Assembly: GCA_937860055.1 (NCBI GenBank)
Contig: CALMBO010000021.1
Location: 1-32,757, forward strand
Origin: an uncultured Verrucomicrobiota bacterium
GTDB lineage: Bacteria > Verrucomicrobiota > Kiritimatiellia > CAIQIC01 > Lenti-01
Reading direction: 5' to 3'
DNA: 32,757 nt
Shown: positions 1-7,785 of the stretch, piece after piece
How positions within the stretch are numbered: position 1 is the first letter of the stretch
Layout: each line of letters starts with the position of its first letter
Program-made: the position numbers and the translations under genes
The notes under the pieces: model-generated
Told to the model about the DNA's origin: nothing
The model's input: the letters and a program-made list of their open reading frames with translations, nothing else
Database searches by the model: none

Positions 1-1
1 C

Positions 2-736
2 GGCCAGTATCTCCATGTCGCCCTTCTGGACCGCCCGCTCGCCGGCTACGAGCTCGACGACCTGTCCGCCGCCCTCGCCCGGCTCAATTGGAAACCCCAG
101 GTCGCCGATTCCGCGCGCGAAATCTCCGCCCTCCGGGATCTCCAGGTCCTCGCCCCCACGCCCGAACTGCGGCAGCCGTTCGACGCCACCCTCCAGCTTC
201 TCCAGGACGGCCTGAAATCCTGGACGCTCGACGCCATCCAGCTCCTCTACACCCCCGGCGAAAACGCCTCCCTCTGCCTCACCTTCCCCCTCCCGCCCGA
301 CGCCATCCCTTCCTCCGCCGGATCCTTCACCGCCGACCTCCCCCTCCCGCTCCACGACGCCACCTTCTCCCAGGCCGCCATCCAGGCCGAACCGGCCCAG
401 ATCACCCGCATGGAAACCTGGCTCTCCCGCACGCCGCCCGAACTCTTCCTGTCCCAGGCGGAACCGCCTCTCCTCGCTGCGGGATGGCTTCCTCCCGATC
501 CTCCCGCCCCCCCCGCCGTGCAACCCGGCAGCCAATCGGCCCGCGCCCAGGTCCTCTTCATGGAAGCCACCCTGAAAAGCGCCTTCCGCGTCTACCACCG
601 CGGCACTTCCCAGCTCACCGTCTTCCGCGTCCCCTCCGACCCTTCCGGTCCCGGCGCCCCGCCCCACGCCTACACCTTCGTCCTCCGCACCCTTCTTCAA
701 TGGCCCCTCCCCCCGACCCCCGGGAACAAACCTTGA
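2..736 (+). CDS. Unknown protein, 5' end cut off by the window edge
   Basis: An open frame runs from the first bases of the window to a TGA at 734-736; the true start lies upstream. The visible 244 residues form a soluble-looking, Pro- and Leu-rich protein with no membrane segment and no motif I recognise. The frame is preferred because its codons end mostly in C (GCC, CTC, GAC, ATC), exactly as in the Tad genes that follow, and because the translation has a natural mix of acidic, polar and hydrophobic residues. The overlapping frames give Arg/Pro-rich nonsense. It lies 32 bases before the lipoprotein gene and in the same direction, so it is probably an early member of the pilus operon. A pseudopilin or minor pilus component is possible, but nothing seen here shows it. 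Confidence 0.6.
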   Translation, partial: GQYLHVALLDRPLAGYELDDLSAALARLNWKPQVADSAREISALRDLQVLAPTPELRQPFDATLQLLQDGLKSWTLDAIQLLYTPGENASLCLTFPLPPDAIPSSAGSFTADLPLPLHDATFSQAAIQAEPAQITRMETWLSRTPPELFLSQAEPPLLAAGWLPPDPPAPPAVQPGSQSARAQVLFMEATLKSAFRVYHRGTSQLTVFRVPSDPSGPGAPPHAYTFVLRTLLQWPLPPTPGNKP

Positions 737-768
737 ATTCGTCCGCCGGAATCTATATTGTGCATCGC

Positions 769-1425
769 ATGAAGGCATTTGTGCTTCTTCGCCTTGGGGT
801 TTTCTGTCTGGCGGCTGGCATCCTTCTGCCGTTTGGGATGGTCCTGTGCGGCTGCGGCGATGTCGAGGGCACCAACACCGCCACCGCCACCTGCACGCTC
901 GCCCCCTCCGCCGCCTTCGCCGTGGAGCAGGATCCCCCCCCCGAAGACATCGAGGTCACCACCACCAACATCGTGAACGGCAGCACCAACACCACCACCA
1001 CGATCTCCGAAGCCCCCTCCATCACCTTCCTGACCGTCTCGGCCGCGTCCGCGGGCGGCAACTCCTGGACCGTGCAGGCCGGCGACAACGAAGGGCACTC
1101 CTATTCCGGCACCTCCACCGGCCCGAACCTCTCCGAGCCGGGCGCCGACAACGCCTATCCCGCCGGGACCACCATCGCCACCTTCTCCCTCCAATGCTCC
1201 GGGCTCTACGGCGAAATCTCCGCCGTCGCCCTCGCCGCCATCCCCATGGAAGTCGTGCGGACGTCCACCACCAACGGCGACGACGTCGTCGTCGGGCGCC
1301 ACGGCCAGCACACGCTCACCCCCGCAAACACCGAATACCGCCTCTCCGCGACGGTCGTCGCCGGCGACGATACCTACACCCTTTCCGGCCGGGCGCCCAT
1401 CGCTCCCGCCACCATCGAATGGTAA
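769..1425 (+). CDS. Small exported lipoprotein-like protein of unknown function
   Basis: A 218-residue protein with an N-terminal signal: Lys2 and Arg8, a hydrophobic stretch over residues 9-26, then L-C-G-C, which fits a lipobox with Cys29 as the lipidated residue. The mature part is rich in Thr, Ser, Asn, Gly and Ala, including TTTNIVNGSTNTTTT, and looks like an extracytoplasmic beta-rich domain. No family is recognised. The ATG at 769 is chosen because the signal peptide starts there; the reading frame stays open upstream but that part is a shadow of the preceding gene. It lies 30 bases before cpaB, so it is probably a periplasmic or outer-membrane accessory of the pilus, or an uncharacterised secreted protein. 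This role rests on position only. Confidence 0.65.
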   Translation: MKAFVLLRLGVFCLAAGILLPFGMVLCGCGDVEGTNTATATCTLAPSAAFAVEQDPPPEDIEVTTTNIVNGSTNTTTTISEAPSITFLTVSAASAGGNSWTVQAGDNEGHSYSGTSTGPNLSEPGADNAYPAGTTIATFSLQCSGLYGEISAVALAAIPMEVVRTSTTNGDDVVVGRHGQHTLTPANTEYRLSATVVAGDDTYTLSGRAPIAPATIEW

Positions 1426-1455
1426 CCCATGTAGAAGAAGACAAGGAATGACCCC

Positions 1456-2328
1456 ATGAACAAGAACATCGCCCTCATCCTCTCCCTCCTCCTCGGCGTG
1501 GCCGCCGCCGCCCTCATGTTCAGCTACATCCAGAAAACCACCGAGGCCAAGGTCAAGGGCTGGGACATGCAGACCGTCCTCGTCGCCAGCGAAGACCTGC
1601 CTGTCGGCACCGCGCTCTCGGAGAAGAACACCGCCGCGCGGCCCTATCCTTCCAAGTACATCTCCGGCCGCGTTCTCACCCCCGACGCCGCCGAAGTCGT
1701 CTTCGGCGGAACCCTCACCGTCGCCGCCGAACGCGGGAAACCCATCATGTGGACCGATGTGAAGCTCCCGATCGACACCGCCATCGGCCTCGCCGCCGAC
1801 CTCGCCGCCAATACCCGCGCCATCACCATCCCCATCACCCAGATCAGCAGCTTCAACGGCATGCTCCGCCCCGGCATGTACGTCGACATCCTCTGGACCG
1901 GCGATTCCTCCGCCATCCTCCCGCCCCCGGACCAGGCCCCCGCCGAAGAACCGGAAGGCGGGGATTCCGGATCCGCCGCCCCCTCCGCCGCCGATGTCCA
2001 GAACATGATGCTGCGCACCGGCTCGCAGGTCGCCCGGAACGCCGGCCAGCCGACCAAGCTCACCACCGTCCTCCTCCAGAACGTCCTGGTCATCGCCGTC
2101 GGCGACCAGCACGGTTCCCAGGCCGCCGGAACCGCCAAGCCGGACGCCTACAGCACCATCACCCTCATGCTGCCCCCGGAATCCGCCCGCATCCTGGTCC
2201 ATGCCATGTCCAGCGGCGCCATCAACCTCCTCCTGCGCCACGTGGCCGAAGCCGACATCGAAAAAGGCCCCGTCCTCGTCGGCCCGGCCGAAGTCTCCGC
2301 CTTCCTGAAGAGCTCCACGCAGAAATAA
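1456..2328 (+). CDS. cpaB: CpaB/RcpC-type Flp pilus assembly protein
   Basis: This 290-residue protein has the layout of CpaB/RcpC. There is one N-terminal membrane anchor (residues 5-22), then a SAF-type domain at about 38-105 containing VLVASEDLPVGTAL and a GGTLTVAAERGKPIMW stretch. A second domain with the RPGMYVDILWTG segment follows at about 112-265. In Tad/Flp systems CpaB is a periplasmic protein associated with the secretin, thought to link it to the rest of the machine or to peptidoglycan. Residues 155-175 form a Pro/Glu/Gly-rich linker. AAGGA upstream of the ATG is a good ribosome binding site. It is followed directly by cpaC, the usual tad order. Family assignment is firm; the exact role is taken from the family. 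Confidence 0.92.
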   Translation: MNKNIALILSLLLGVAAAALMFSYIQKTTEAKVKGWDMQTVLVASEDLPVGTALSEKNTAARPYPSKYISGRVLTPDAAEVVFGGTLTVAAERGKPIMWTDVKLPIDTAIGLAADLAANTRAITIPITQISSFNGMLRPGMYVDILWTGDSSAILPPPDQAPAEEPEGGDSGSAAPSAADVQNMMLRTGSQVARNAGQPTKLTTVLLQNVLVIAVGDQHGSQAAGTAKPDAYSTITLMLPPESARILVHAMSSGAINLLLRHVAEADIEKGPVLVGPAEVSAFLKSSTQK

Positions 2329-2371
2329 CCGGCTTCCAAGGACGAATCCAACAACGACAGGAAATGTGGCC

Positions 2372-3991
2372 ATGAACATCTTCTCCTCCCGGTACCGCTC
2401 CGTCCGCTTCCTCCTCCTTTCCCTCGCCATCGGCCTCACCCTCCGTTCGCACGCGCAATCCCTGGAAGTCCAGCCCGTCTCCACCATCCGCACCATGGCC
2501 GGGCAGCAAACCCTCCGCACGCTGGAGAACGCCGCCTCGGCGCGGATCCTCGATCCCTCCGTCGCCCGGATCTCCGTCGACGAGTCCAACCAGGCCGTCA
2601 TCACCGCTGTCGCCCCGGGCCGCACCTACCTGACCTACCGCAAGGCCAACGACGCCCCCGTCTCCGAGCTCATCATCGTCGCCCCGCCCCTCAAGAACGT
2701 CGCCCTCGAGATCTACAACCTCGTCGCCGACATCCCCGGCATCAGCGTTTACGAAGCCAACAAGCGCGTCATCCTCGACGGGCGCCTCTCCTCCGCCTCC
2801 GACATCGATCGCGTCAAGAAGATCTCCGACTCCTTCGGGGACCAGATCCTCAACCTCACCCGCCTCGACACCGGAGCCTCCAACGATGTCATCGCCGATT
2901 TCATCCGCCGCAACGCCGGCGTGGAGGGCCTCGAGATCACCATCCTCGGCGAAACCGCCTACCTGCGCGGCGGCGTCCCCAACGAGGCCGCCCGCTCCAA
3001 CGTCCTCGCCCTCGCCCGCACCCAGGTGGCCAATGTCATGGACATGCTCGAAGTCCGCGAGACGATGATCGAAACCGAGGTGCTCTTCGTCCGCGCGGAA
3101 AAGACCGAGGGCCACGACTGGGGCAAGAACCTCCTCGACGGCGGCGAGCTCGTCGGCCTGCAGGCCGGGCTGGACGGCTCGCAGGACTATGCGCAGAACG
3201 CCTGGTCCCCCGTTTCGGTCGGCGTCACCTGGTCCGCCTCCATCGCCCCCGTCCTCAATGCGCTCGTCAGCAAGGGCAAGGCCGAAGTCGTCGCCCGCCC
3301 GCGCGTCGGCACCCGCCTCGGCCAGAAGGGCCGCTTCCTGTCCGGCGGCGAAATGTACTACAAGGTCTCCGGCGAAGTCTCCGGCAACCTCGAAAGCGTC
3401 GAATACGGCATCGACCTGAGCGTCGTCCCCCAGTTCCTGGCCGACAACACCATCTGCAACGCCCTCACCATGACGCTCTCCTTCCCCGTCACGCAGGGCG
3501 GGACCTCCGACCTCTCCCTCGACAAATACACCATCGAATCCACCATCGTCTGCAAGGTCGGCCAGAGCATCGTCATCTCCGGCATCGCCGAACAGATCGA
3601 AAACGACCAGAATTCCCGCACCCCCATCCTCGGCTCCATCCCCCTCGTCCGCCTCCTCTTCTCCGAATCCACCCGCACCTTCAAGAACTCCGAGATCATC
3701 GCCATCATCACCCCGCGAGTGATGAACGCCGAGCTCCACGACCTCCGCACCCGGAATGCCGGCCCCCGCCTCACCGAGCTCGGCGAAACCCTCTCGGAAG
3801 CCGACCTCCAGGCCGGCATCGACAACGTCGCCGTCCTGGACAAGGCCGCCAGGCGGGAAGCCGCCCTCGCCGCCAAGAAGGCCAAGCGCGAGGCCGCCCT
3901 CGCCGAAAAACAGGCGGCGCGCGAACGCAAGATCGCCGCCCAGGAAGAAGAAGCCGCCCAGAAGGCGGCCGCCATGGAAAACAAGAAATAA
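2372..3991 (+). CDS. cpaC: CpaC/RcpA outer-membrane secretin of the Tad pilus
   Basis: A 539-residue secretin that would form the outer-membrane pore for the Flp pilus. Residues 1-28 are a signal peptide (basic start, Leu-rich core, cleavage near SHA-Q). Residues 30-105 match the pilus-secretin N-terminal domain, with the typical LDPSVARIS and APGRTYLTYR stretches. Residues 108-225 are BON/N-domain-like. The secretin core covers about 230-455, with VVARPRV at 306-312 and the closing VISGIAEQ...TPILGSIPLVRLLF signature at 401-430. A tail of about 48 residues (492-539) is almost only Ala, Lys, Arg, Glu and Gln, probably a helix or coiled coil. The ATG at 2372 is preferred over a GTG at 2366 because AGGA at 2359-2362 is correctly spaced only for the ATG. 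Confidence 0.93.
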   Translation: MNIFSSRYRSVRFLLLSLAIGLTLRSHAQSLEVQPVSTIRTMAGQQTLRTLENAASARILDPSVARISVDESNQAVITAVAPGRTYLTYRKANDAPVSELIIVAPPLKNVALEIYNLVADIPGISVYEANKRVILDGRLSSASDIDRVKKISDSFGDQILNLTRLDTGASNDVIADFIRRNAGVEGLEITILGETAYLRGGVPNEAARSNVLALARTQVANVMDMLEVRETMIETEVLFVRAEKTEGHDWGKNLLDGGELVGLQAGLDGSQDYAQNAWSPVSVGVTWSASIAPVLNALVSKGKAEVVARPRVGTRLGQKGRFLSGGEMYYKVSGEVSGNLESVEYGIDLSVVPQFLADNTICNALTMTLSFPVTQGGTSDLSLDKYTIESTIVCKVGQSIVISGIAEQIENDQNSRTPILGSIPLVRLLFSESTRTFKNSEIIAIITPRVMNAELHDLRTRNAGPRLTELGETLSEADLQAGIDNVAVLDKAARREAALAAKKAKREAALAEKQAARERKIAAQEEEAAQKAAAMENKK

Positions 3992-4005
3992 CCCCCGCCA
4001 TTCCC

Positions 4006-5652
4006 ATGCCCGCCCTCATCCATCCCGACAAGACCCGGTCCTCCCTCCACGCCCTCAAGCCCGGCGAGTTCTGCGTCCTCGGCTCGGCCGCCAACGCCGA
4101 CATCCGCCTCTCCGCCGATGGCGTCGCCCCGCGCCATGCCCGCATCGCCAACGACAACGGCCTCTACACCATCGCCCCTCTCTCCCCCAAATCCGCGGTC
4201 TTCCTCAACGACCAGTACCTCGCCCCCGACGGACACACCCTCGTGGCCGGCGACAAGATCCAGATCGGCGAATGGTCCCTCCTCTTCGACGATCCCAACG
4301 CCCTCCCTTCCGCCGACGCCGCCGCCCCGCGCAACCCCTTCGCCAAGAAGCACCGGGACGACTCCGCCCTCACCGGCTACGAACGCCTCAAGCGCAAGAT
4401 CCATGCCGCCCTCATCGAACGGATGAACCTGCGCGGCATGGAGTCCTCCTCCTCCGCGGAGCTGCGCCTGCGCACCGACCGCTTCATCCTCTCCCTCATC
4501 GAGGAAAACCGCGAGGAGCTCCAGAAGGCCGGCGTCCAGACCGAAACCCTCCGCCGCGACCTCCTCCAGCTCGCCCTCGGCTACGGCCTCCTCGACGACC
4601 TCCTCGCCGATCCCCAGATCTCCGAAATCATGTGCCTCGGCGACGGCCGCATCTACGTCGAGAAAAAAGGCAAGATCACCCTCAACGACCGCAAGTTCGA
4701 CGATCCCGCCGAATTGCGCGCCATCATCGAGCGCATCGTCGGCCCCATCGGCCGCCGCATCGATGAATCCTCCCCCATCGTGGACGGCCGACTCCCCGAC
4801 GGCTCCCGCATCAATGCCGTCGTCGAGCCCATCGCCCTCGACGGACCCACCCTCGACATCCGCAAGTTCACCGCCAACCAGCTCGGCATCGACGACCTCA
4901 TCCGCGGCGACTCCCTCACCCCGCAGATGGCCACCTTCCTCCAGCTGGCCGTCCAGCACCGCCAGAACATCATCGTGGCGGGCGGCACCGGCTCCGGCAA
5001 GACCACGCTCCTCAACATCCTCTCCTCCTTCATCCCCGCCGACGAACGCATCGTCACCATCGAGGACTCCGCCGAGCTCCGCCTCCGCCAGGACCACGTC
5101 GTCCGCCTCGAATCCCGGCCGCAGAACATCGAAGGCAAGGGCGAAATCCCCATCCGCGTCCTCGTCAAGAACGCCCTGCGCATGCGCCCCGACCGCATCG
5201 TCGTCGGCGAATGCCGCGGCGGCGAAGCCCTCGACATGCTCCAGGCCATGAATACCGGCCACGACGGCTCCCTCACCACCCTCCACGCCAATTCCCCGCG
5301 CGACGTCATCTCCCGCCTCGAAACCATGGCCATGATGTCCGGCCTCGACCTCCCCCAGCGTGCCATCCGCCAGCAGATCGCCTCCGCCGTCAACATCGTC
5401 TGCCACCAGTCCCGCCTCCCCGACGGCTCCCGCCGCATCGTCTCCATCGCCGAGATCGTGCCGTCCCCCGACGGCCAGGACCTCGCCCTGCGCGACATCT
5501 ACCTGTTCCGCCGCACCGGAATCCAGAAGGAAACCGGCCGCATCCTCGGCCACTACGAATACACCGGCGCCACGCCCGCCTTCATCGAGACGATCCGCGC
5601 CGCCGGCATTCCCTTCGATGAATCCATCTTCGCCCCCCACGTCCCCTCATGA
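4006..5652 (+). CDS. cpaF: FHA-CpaF/TadA fusion: pilus assembly ATPase
   Basis: A 548-residue secretion ATPase that powers Tad pilus assembly at the inner membrane. Residues 20-95 form an FHA-like domain. Residues 120-250 are the CpaF N-terminal region, and 255-500 the ATPase core. The core has Walker A GGTGSGKTT (326-334), an Asp box TIEDSAEL (351-358), Walker B with RIVVGECRG (397-405) and the His box TGHDGSLTTLHAN (417-429). All catalytic motifs are intact. The FHA part looks degenerate: Ser27 stands where the phosphothreonine-contacting Arg is expected, Ala41 replaces the conserved Ser, and the S-x-N-G motif is replaced by PKSA; only His44 and Asn68 recall the usual pattern. Its stop overlaps the tadB start (ATGA), indicating translational coupling. 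Confidence 0.95.
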   Translation: MPALIHPDKTRSSLHALKPGEFCVLGSAANADIRLSADGVAPRHARIANDNGLYTIAPLSPKSAVFLNDQYLAPDGHTLVAGDKIQIGEWSLLFDDPNALPSADAAAPRNPFAKKHRDDSALTGYERLKRKIHAALIERMNLRGMESSSSAELRLRTDRFILSLIEENREELQKAGVQTETLRRDLLQLALGYGLLDDLLADPQISEIMCLGDGRIYVEKKGKITLNDRKFDDPAELRAIIERIVGPIGRRIDESSPIVDGRLPDGSRINAVVEPIALDGPTLDIRKFTANQLGIDDLIRGDSLTPQMATFLQLAVQHRQNIIVAGGTGSGKTTLLNILSSFIPADERIVTIEDSAELRLRQDHVVRLESRPQNIEGKGEIPIRVLVKNALRMRPDRIVVGECRGGEALDMLQAMNTGHDGSLTTLHANSPRDVISRLETMAMMSGLDLPQRAIRQQIASAVNIVCHQSRLPDGSRRIVSIAEIVPSPDGQDLALRDIYLFRRTGIQKETGRILGHYEYTGATPAFIETIRAAGIPFDESIFAPHVPS

Positions 5653-6494
5653 CCTTTTCCCTCCAGTTGCTCCTCCCCCTCCTCTTCGCCGTCGCCGCCG
5701 CCGTCTTCATGGCCATCTTCCTGGCCATCCATCTCCACAACGTCGCCGCCGTCCAGGCCGTCTCGCGCGCCGGGACCGCCGCGCCGCCGGACCCGCGCGG
5801 CCGGCAGGTCCTTTCCGCCGCCGCCCTGGCGCTTCTCGGCACGCTCCTCGCCCGCCGCGGCGGCATTTTCGCCATGCTGGCCGCCGCCATCGTCTGCGGA
5901 CTCCTCGGCTGGTTCCTCCTCCCCTACCTCCGGCGGTTCTCCCGCGGAAAGGCCTACCTGCTCCGCGAACGCCAGATCCCCCCCGCGCTGGACCTCCTCG
6001 CCAACGGCATGCGCGCCGGCATGTCCTTCCTGCAGGCCTGGACCTTCGCCACCCGCCAGACGCCCGAACCCCTCGGCACCGAAATGTCCACCACCCTCCA
6101 TGAAATCCAGCTCGGCCGCCCCATGGAGGAAGCCCTCGACCGCCTGCGCGCCCGCGTCCGCTGCGAGGACATGGATCTCACCGTCTCCGCCATCCATCTC
6201 ACCCTCCAGACCGGCGGCGACCTCCCCAAGGGGCTCGCCACCATCGCCAGCACCATCCGCGCCCGCGCCGTCATGCGCGCCAAGATCGATTCGCTCACCG
6301 CGCAAGGCCGCCTGCAGGCCATTCTGGTGGCCGCCATCCCCGTCGTCATGGTGTTCATCACCTACGCCGTGGATCCCGCCCGCACCTCCCTCCTGTGGAC
6401 CACCTTCTACGGATGGATCCTCCTGTCCGTCCTCGCCGTCATGGATATCCTCGGGTTCCTGACCATCCAGTGGATCTGCAAAATCAAAATCTGA
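5649..6494 (+). CDS. tadB: TadB-like pilus assembly membrane platform protein
   Basis: A 281-residue inner-membrane protein of the type II secretion F (T2SF) family. Hydrophobic segments lie at about 8-28 and 70-95 near the N terminus, and at about 222-241 and 252-272 at the C terminus. Between them is the cytoplasmic T2SF domain (about 105-220) with QIPPALDLLANGMRAG and the typical LQTGGDLPKGLATIA stretch (186-200). TadB and TadC together form the platform that couples the CpaF motor to pilin insertion. The start ATG overlaps the cpaF stop by four bases. Position directly before tadC confirms the assignment. Confidence 0.92.
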   Translation: MTFSLQLLLPLLFAVAAAVFMAIFLAIHLHNVAAVQAVSRAGTAAPPDPRGRQVLSAAALALLGTLLARRGGIFAMLAAAIVCGLLGWFLLPYLRRFSRGKAYLLRERQIPPALDLLANGMRAGMSFLQAWTFATRQTPEPLGTEMSTTLHEIQLGRPMEEALDRLRARVRCEDMDLTVSAIHLTLQTGGDLPKGLATIASTIRARAVMRAKIDSLTAQGRLQAILVAAIPVVMVFITYAVDPARTSLLWTTFYGWILLSVLAVMDILGFLTIQWICKIKI

Positions 6495-6502
6495 GCGCCG
6501 CC

Positions 6503-7396
6503 ATGCTGCCAGCCCTCATCCTGATCTTCTGCTCCGTCTTCCTCCTCATCTACGCCACCACGTCCACCTTCGTGCGAGACGAGGCCACCTTCTCCGCCAT
6601 GCGCCGGCGGCGCAGCGGATTCCTCCTGTGGATCACCCCCGCCCTCACCCGCGTCAACCTCTGGATCCAGAATCTCCTCGGCCCCAACAACGCCATCGAA
6701 CGGACCATCCGGAACCAGCTCCGCTTCGTCGGCAGCACCTACCCCCTCGATGCCGCCGAACTCTTCGCCGCCCAGGTGCTCGGCGTCATCACCCTCCCGA
6801 CCGCCCTTGCCCTGTTCTTCCTGGGCTCCGCCTATTTCCACATCCACGAGATCTCCGCCCGCCAGGCCCAGCTCATCGTCCTGATCGCCGCCGTGGCCTG
6901 CATCGTCCTCCCCATCATGCCCATCGACTCCATCGTCAAGCGCCGCCGCGCCGAGGTCCTCCGCAACTGGCCCTTCCTCCTCGACCTCATGTCCATCGCC
7001 CTCTCCTCCGGCATCGGCCTCCAGAACGCCCTCGAACGCGTCGCCGGCGCCCTCCCCCGCGGGCCCCTCTCCGAGGAAATCATGCGCATCCTCAACGAGA
7101 TCCGCCTCGGCTCCGCCCGCGCCGCCGCCCTCCGCGCCTTCGCCGACCGCGCCAAGCTCCCCGTCGTCTCCACGTCCATCGAGCTGATCATCCAATCCGA
7201 GGAGCTCGGCACCGAGCTGTCCTCCATGCTCGCCGAGCAGGCGCATGAATTCCGCCAGGCCGCCATGATGCGCGTCGAGAAGAAGGCCCTCCAGGCCCCC
7301 GTCAAGATGATGCTCCCCATGGCCGTCTTCATCTTCCCCTCCATCCTCGGCATCCTGATCGGCCCCGTCCTCATTTCCTTCTTCCTCAGCAAATGA
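6503..7396 (+). CDS. tadC: TadC-like pilus assembly membrane platform protein
   Basis: A 297-residue second T2SF-family platform protein. Hydrophobic segments are at about 3-19, 87-110 and 122-141 in the N-terminal half and 268-295 at the C terminus. The T2SF domain (about 150-260) contains WPFLLDLMSIALSSGIGLQNAL and IQSEELGTELSSMLAEQAHEFR, both typical of TadC. The ATG at 6503 begins eight bases after the tadB stop; the frame is open further upstream but overlaps tadB there. The stop overlaps the start of the next gene (ATGA), so the operon continues. Confidence 0.92.
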   Translation: MLPALILIFCSVFLLIYATTSTFVRDEATFSAMRRRRSGFLLWITPALTRVNLWIQNLLGPNNAIERTIRNQLRFVGSTYPLDAAELFAAQVLGVITLPTALALFFLGSAYFHIHEISARQAQLIVLIAAVACIVLPIMPIDSIVKRRRAEVLRNWPFLLDLMSIALSSGIGLQNALERVAGALPRGPLSEEIMRILNEIRLGSARAAALRAFADRAKLPVVSTSIELIIQSEELGTELSSMLAEQAHEFRQAAMMRVEKKALQAPVKMMLPMAVFIFPSILGILIGPVLISFFLSK

Positions 7397-7785
7397 CCTC
7401 CACCCCTCCAACCCCCACCCTCCCCGGCCGCCCCTGCACCCTGCGCCGCCGCCGCGACGGTCGCGTCCTCCTCGCCCGCCTGTACCCGGCCGCCTCCCCC
7501 CGCGAGCAGCGCCGCGGCCTCCTGGGCTTCTCCTCCCTCGATCCCCAGGAAGGACTCTTCCTCCCCGGCATCCGCATGGTCCATACGTTCTTCATGAAAA
7601 TGGCCATCGACGTCGCCTTCCTGTCGCCCGACGGCACCATCCGCGACCTCCATCCGCGCCTGCCCCCCTGGCGCATCGCCTTTTGCCGCCAGCCTGGACG
7701 CGCCGACACGCTGGAAACCGCCGCCGGCGCCTTTCAACGGTGGAATCTTCAATTGGGAGATCAACTTGAAATCATGCAAGCCTGA
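7393..7785 (+). CDS. DUF192 family protein
   Basis: A 130-residue protein matching the DUF192 (COG1430) family from memory: an RRGLLGFSSLDPQEGLFLPG stretch at about 40-59, the hallmark HTFFMKMAIDVAFLSPDG (64-81, corresponding to the usual FWMKNT.IPLDI.F), and the closing LETAAGAFQRWNLQLGDQLEI (107-127). Family members are small beta-rich proteins of unknown function. Most that I recall are exported, but no signal peptide is visible here, so this copy looks cytoplasmic. Its ATG overlaps the tadC stop by four bases, and its own end overlaps the next gene by 20 bases, so it is an integral part of the pilus operon. DUF192 genes beside tad genes recur in other genomes as I remember it; the role is unknown. 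Confidence 0.85.
   Translation: MTSTPPTPTLPGRPCTLRRRRDGRVLLARLYPAASPREQRRGLLGFSSLDPQEGLFLPGIRMVHTFFMKMAIDVAFLSPDGTIRDLHPRLPPWRIAFCRQPGRADTLETAAGAFQRWNLQLGDQLEIMQA
7754..7759 (+). promoter_or_regulatory. Ribosome binding site supporting a TTG start
   Basis: GGGAGA lies six bases before a TTG at 7766, inside the 3' end of the DUF192 gene. It is the reason for placing the next gene's start at the TTG, and it implies translational coupling with the DUF192 gene. Confidence 0.6.

Noticed and set aside
697..5640. Long - strand open frames opposite the tad genes (697-2625, 2222-3739, 3358-5640)
   Set aside because: They are Gly/Asp/Val-rich mirror readings caused by wobble-C codons on the + strand. 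The + strand products are recognisable Tad proteins.
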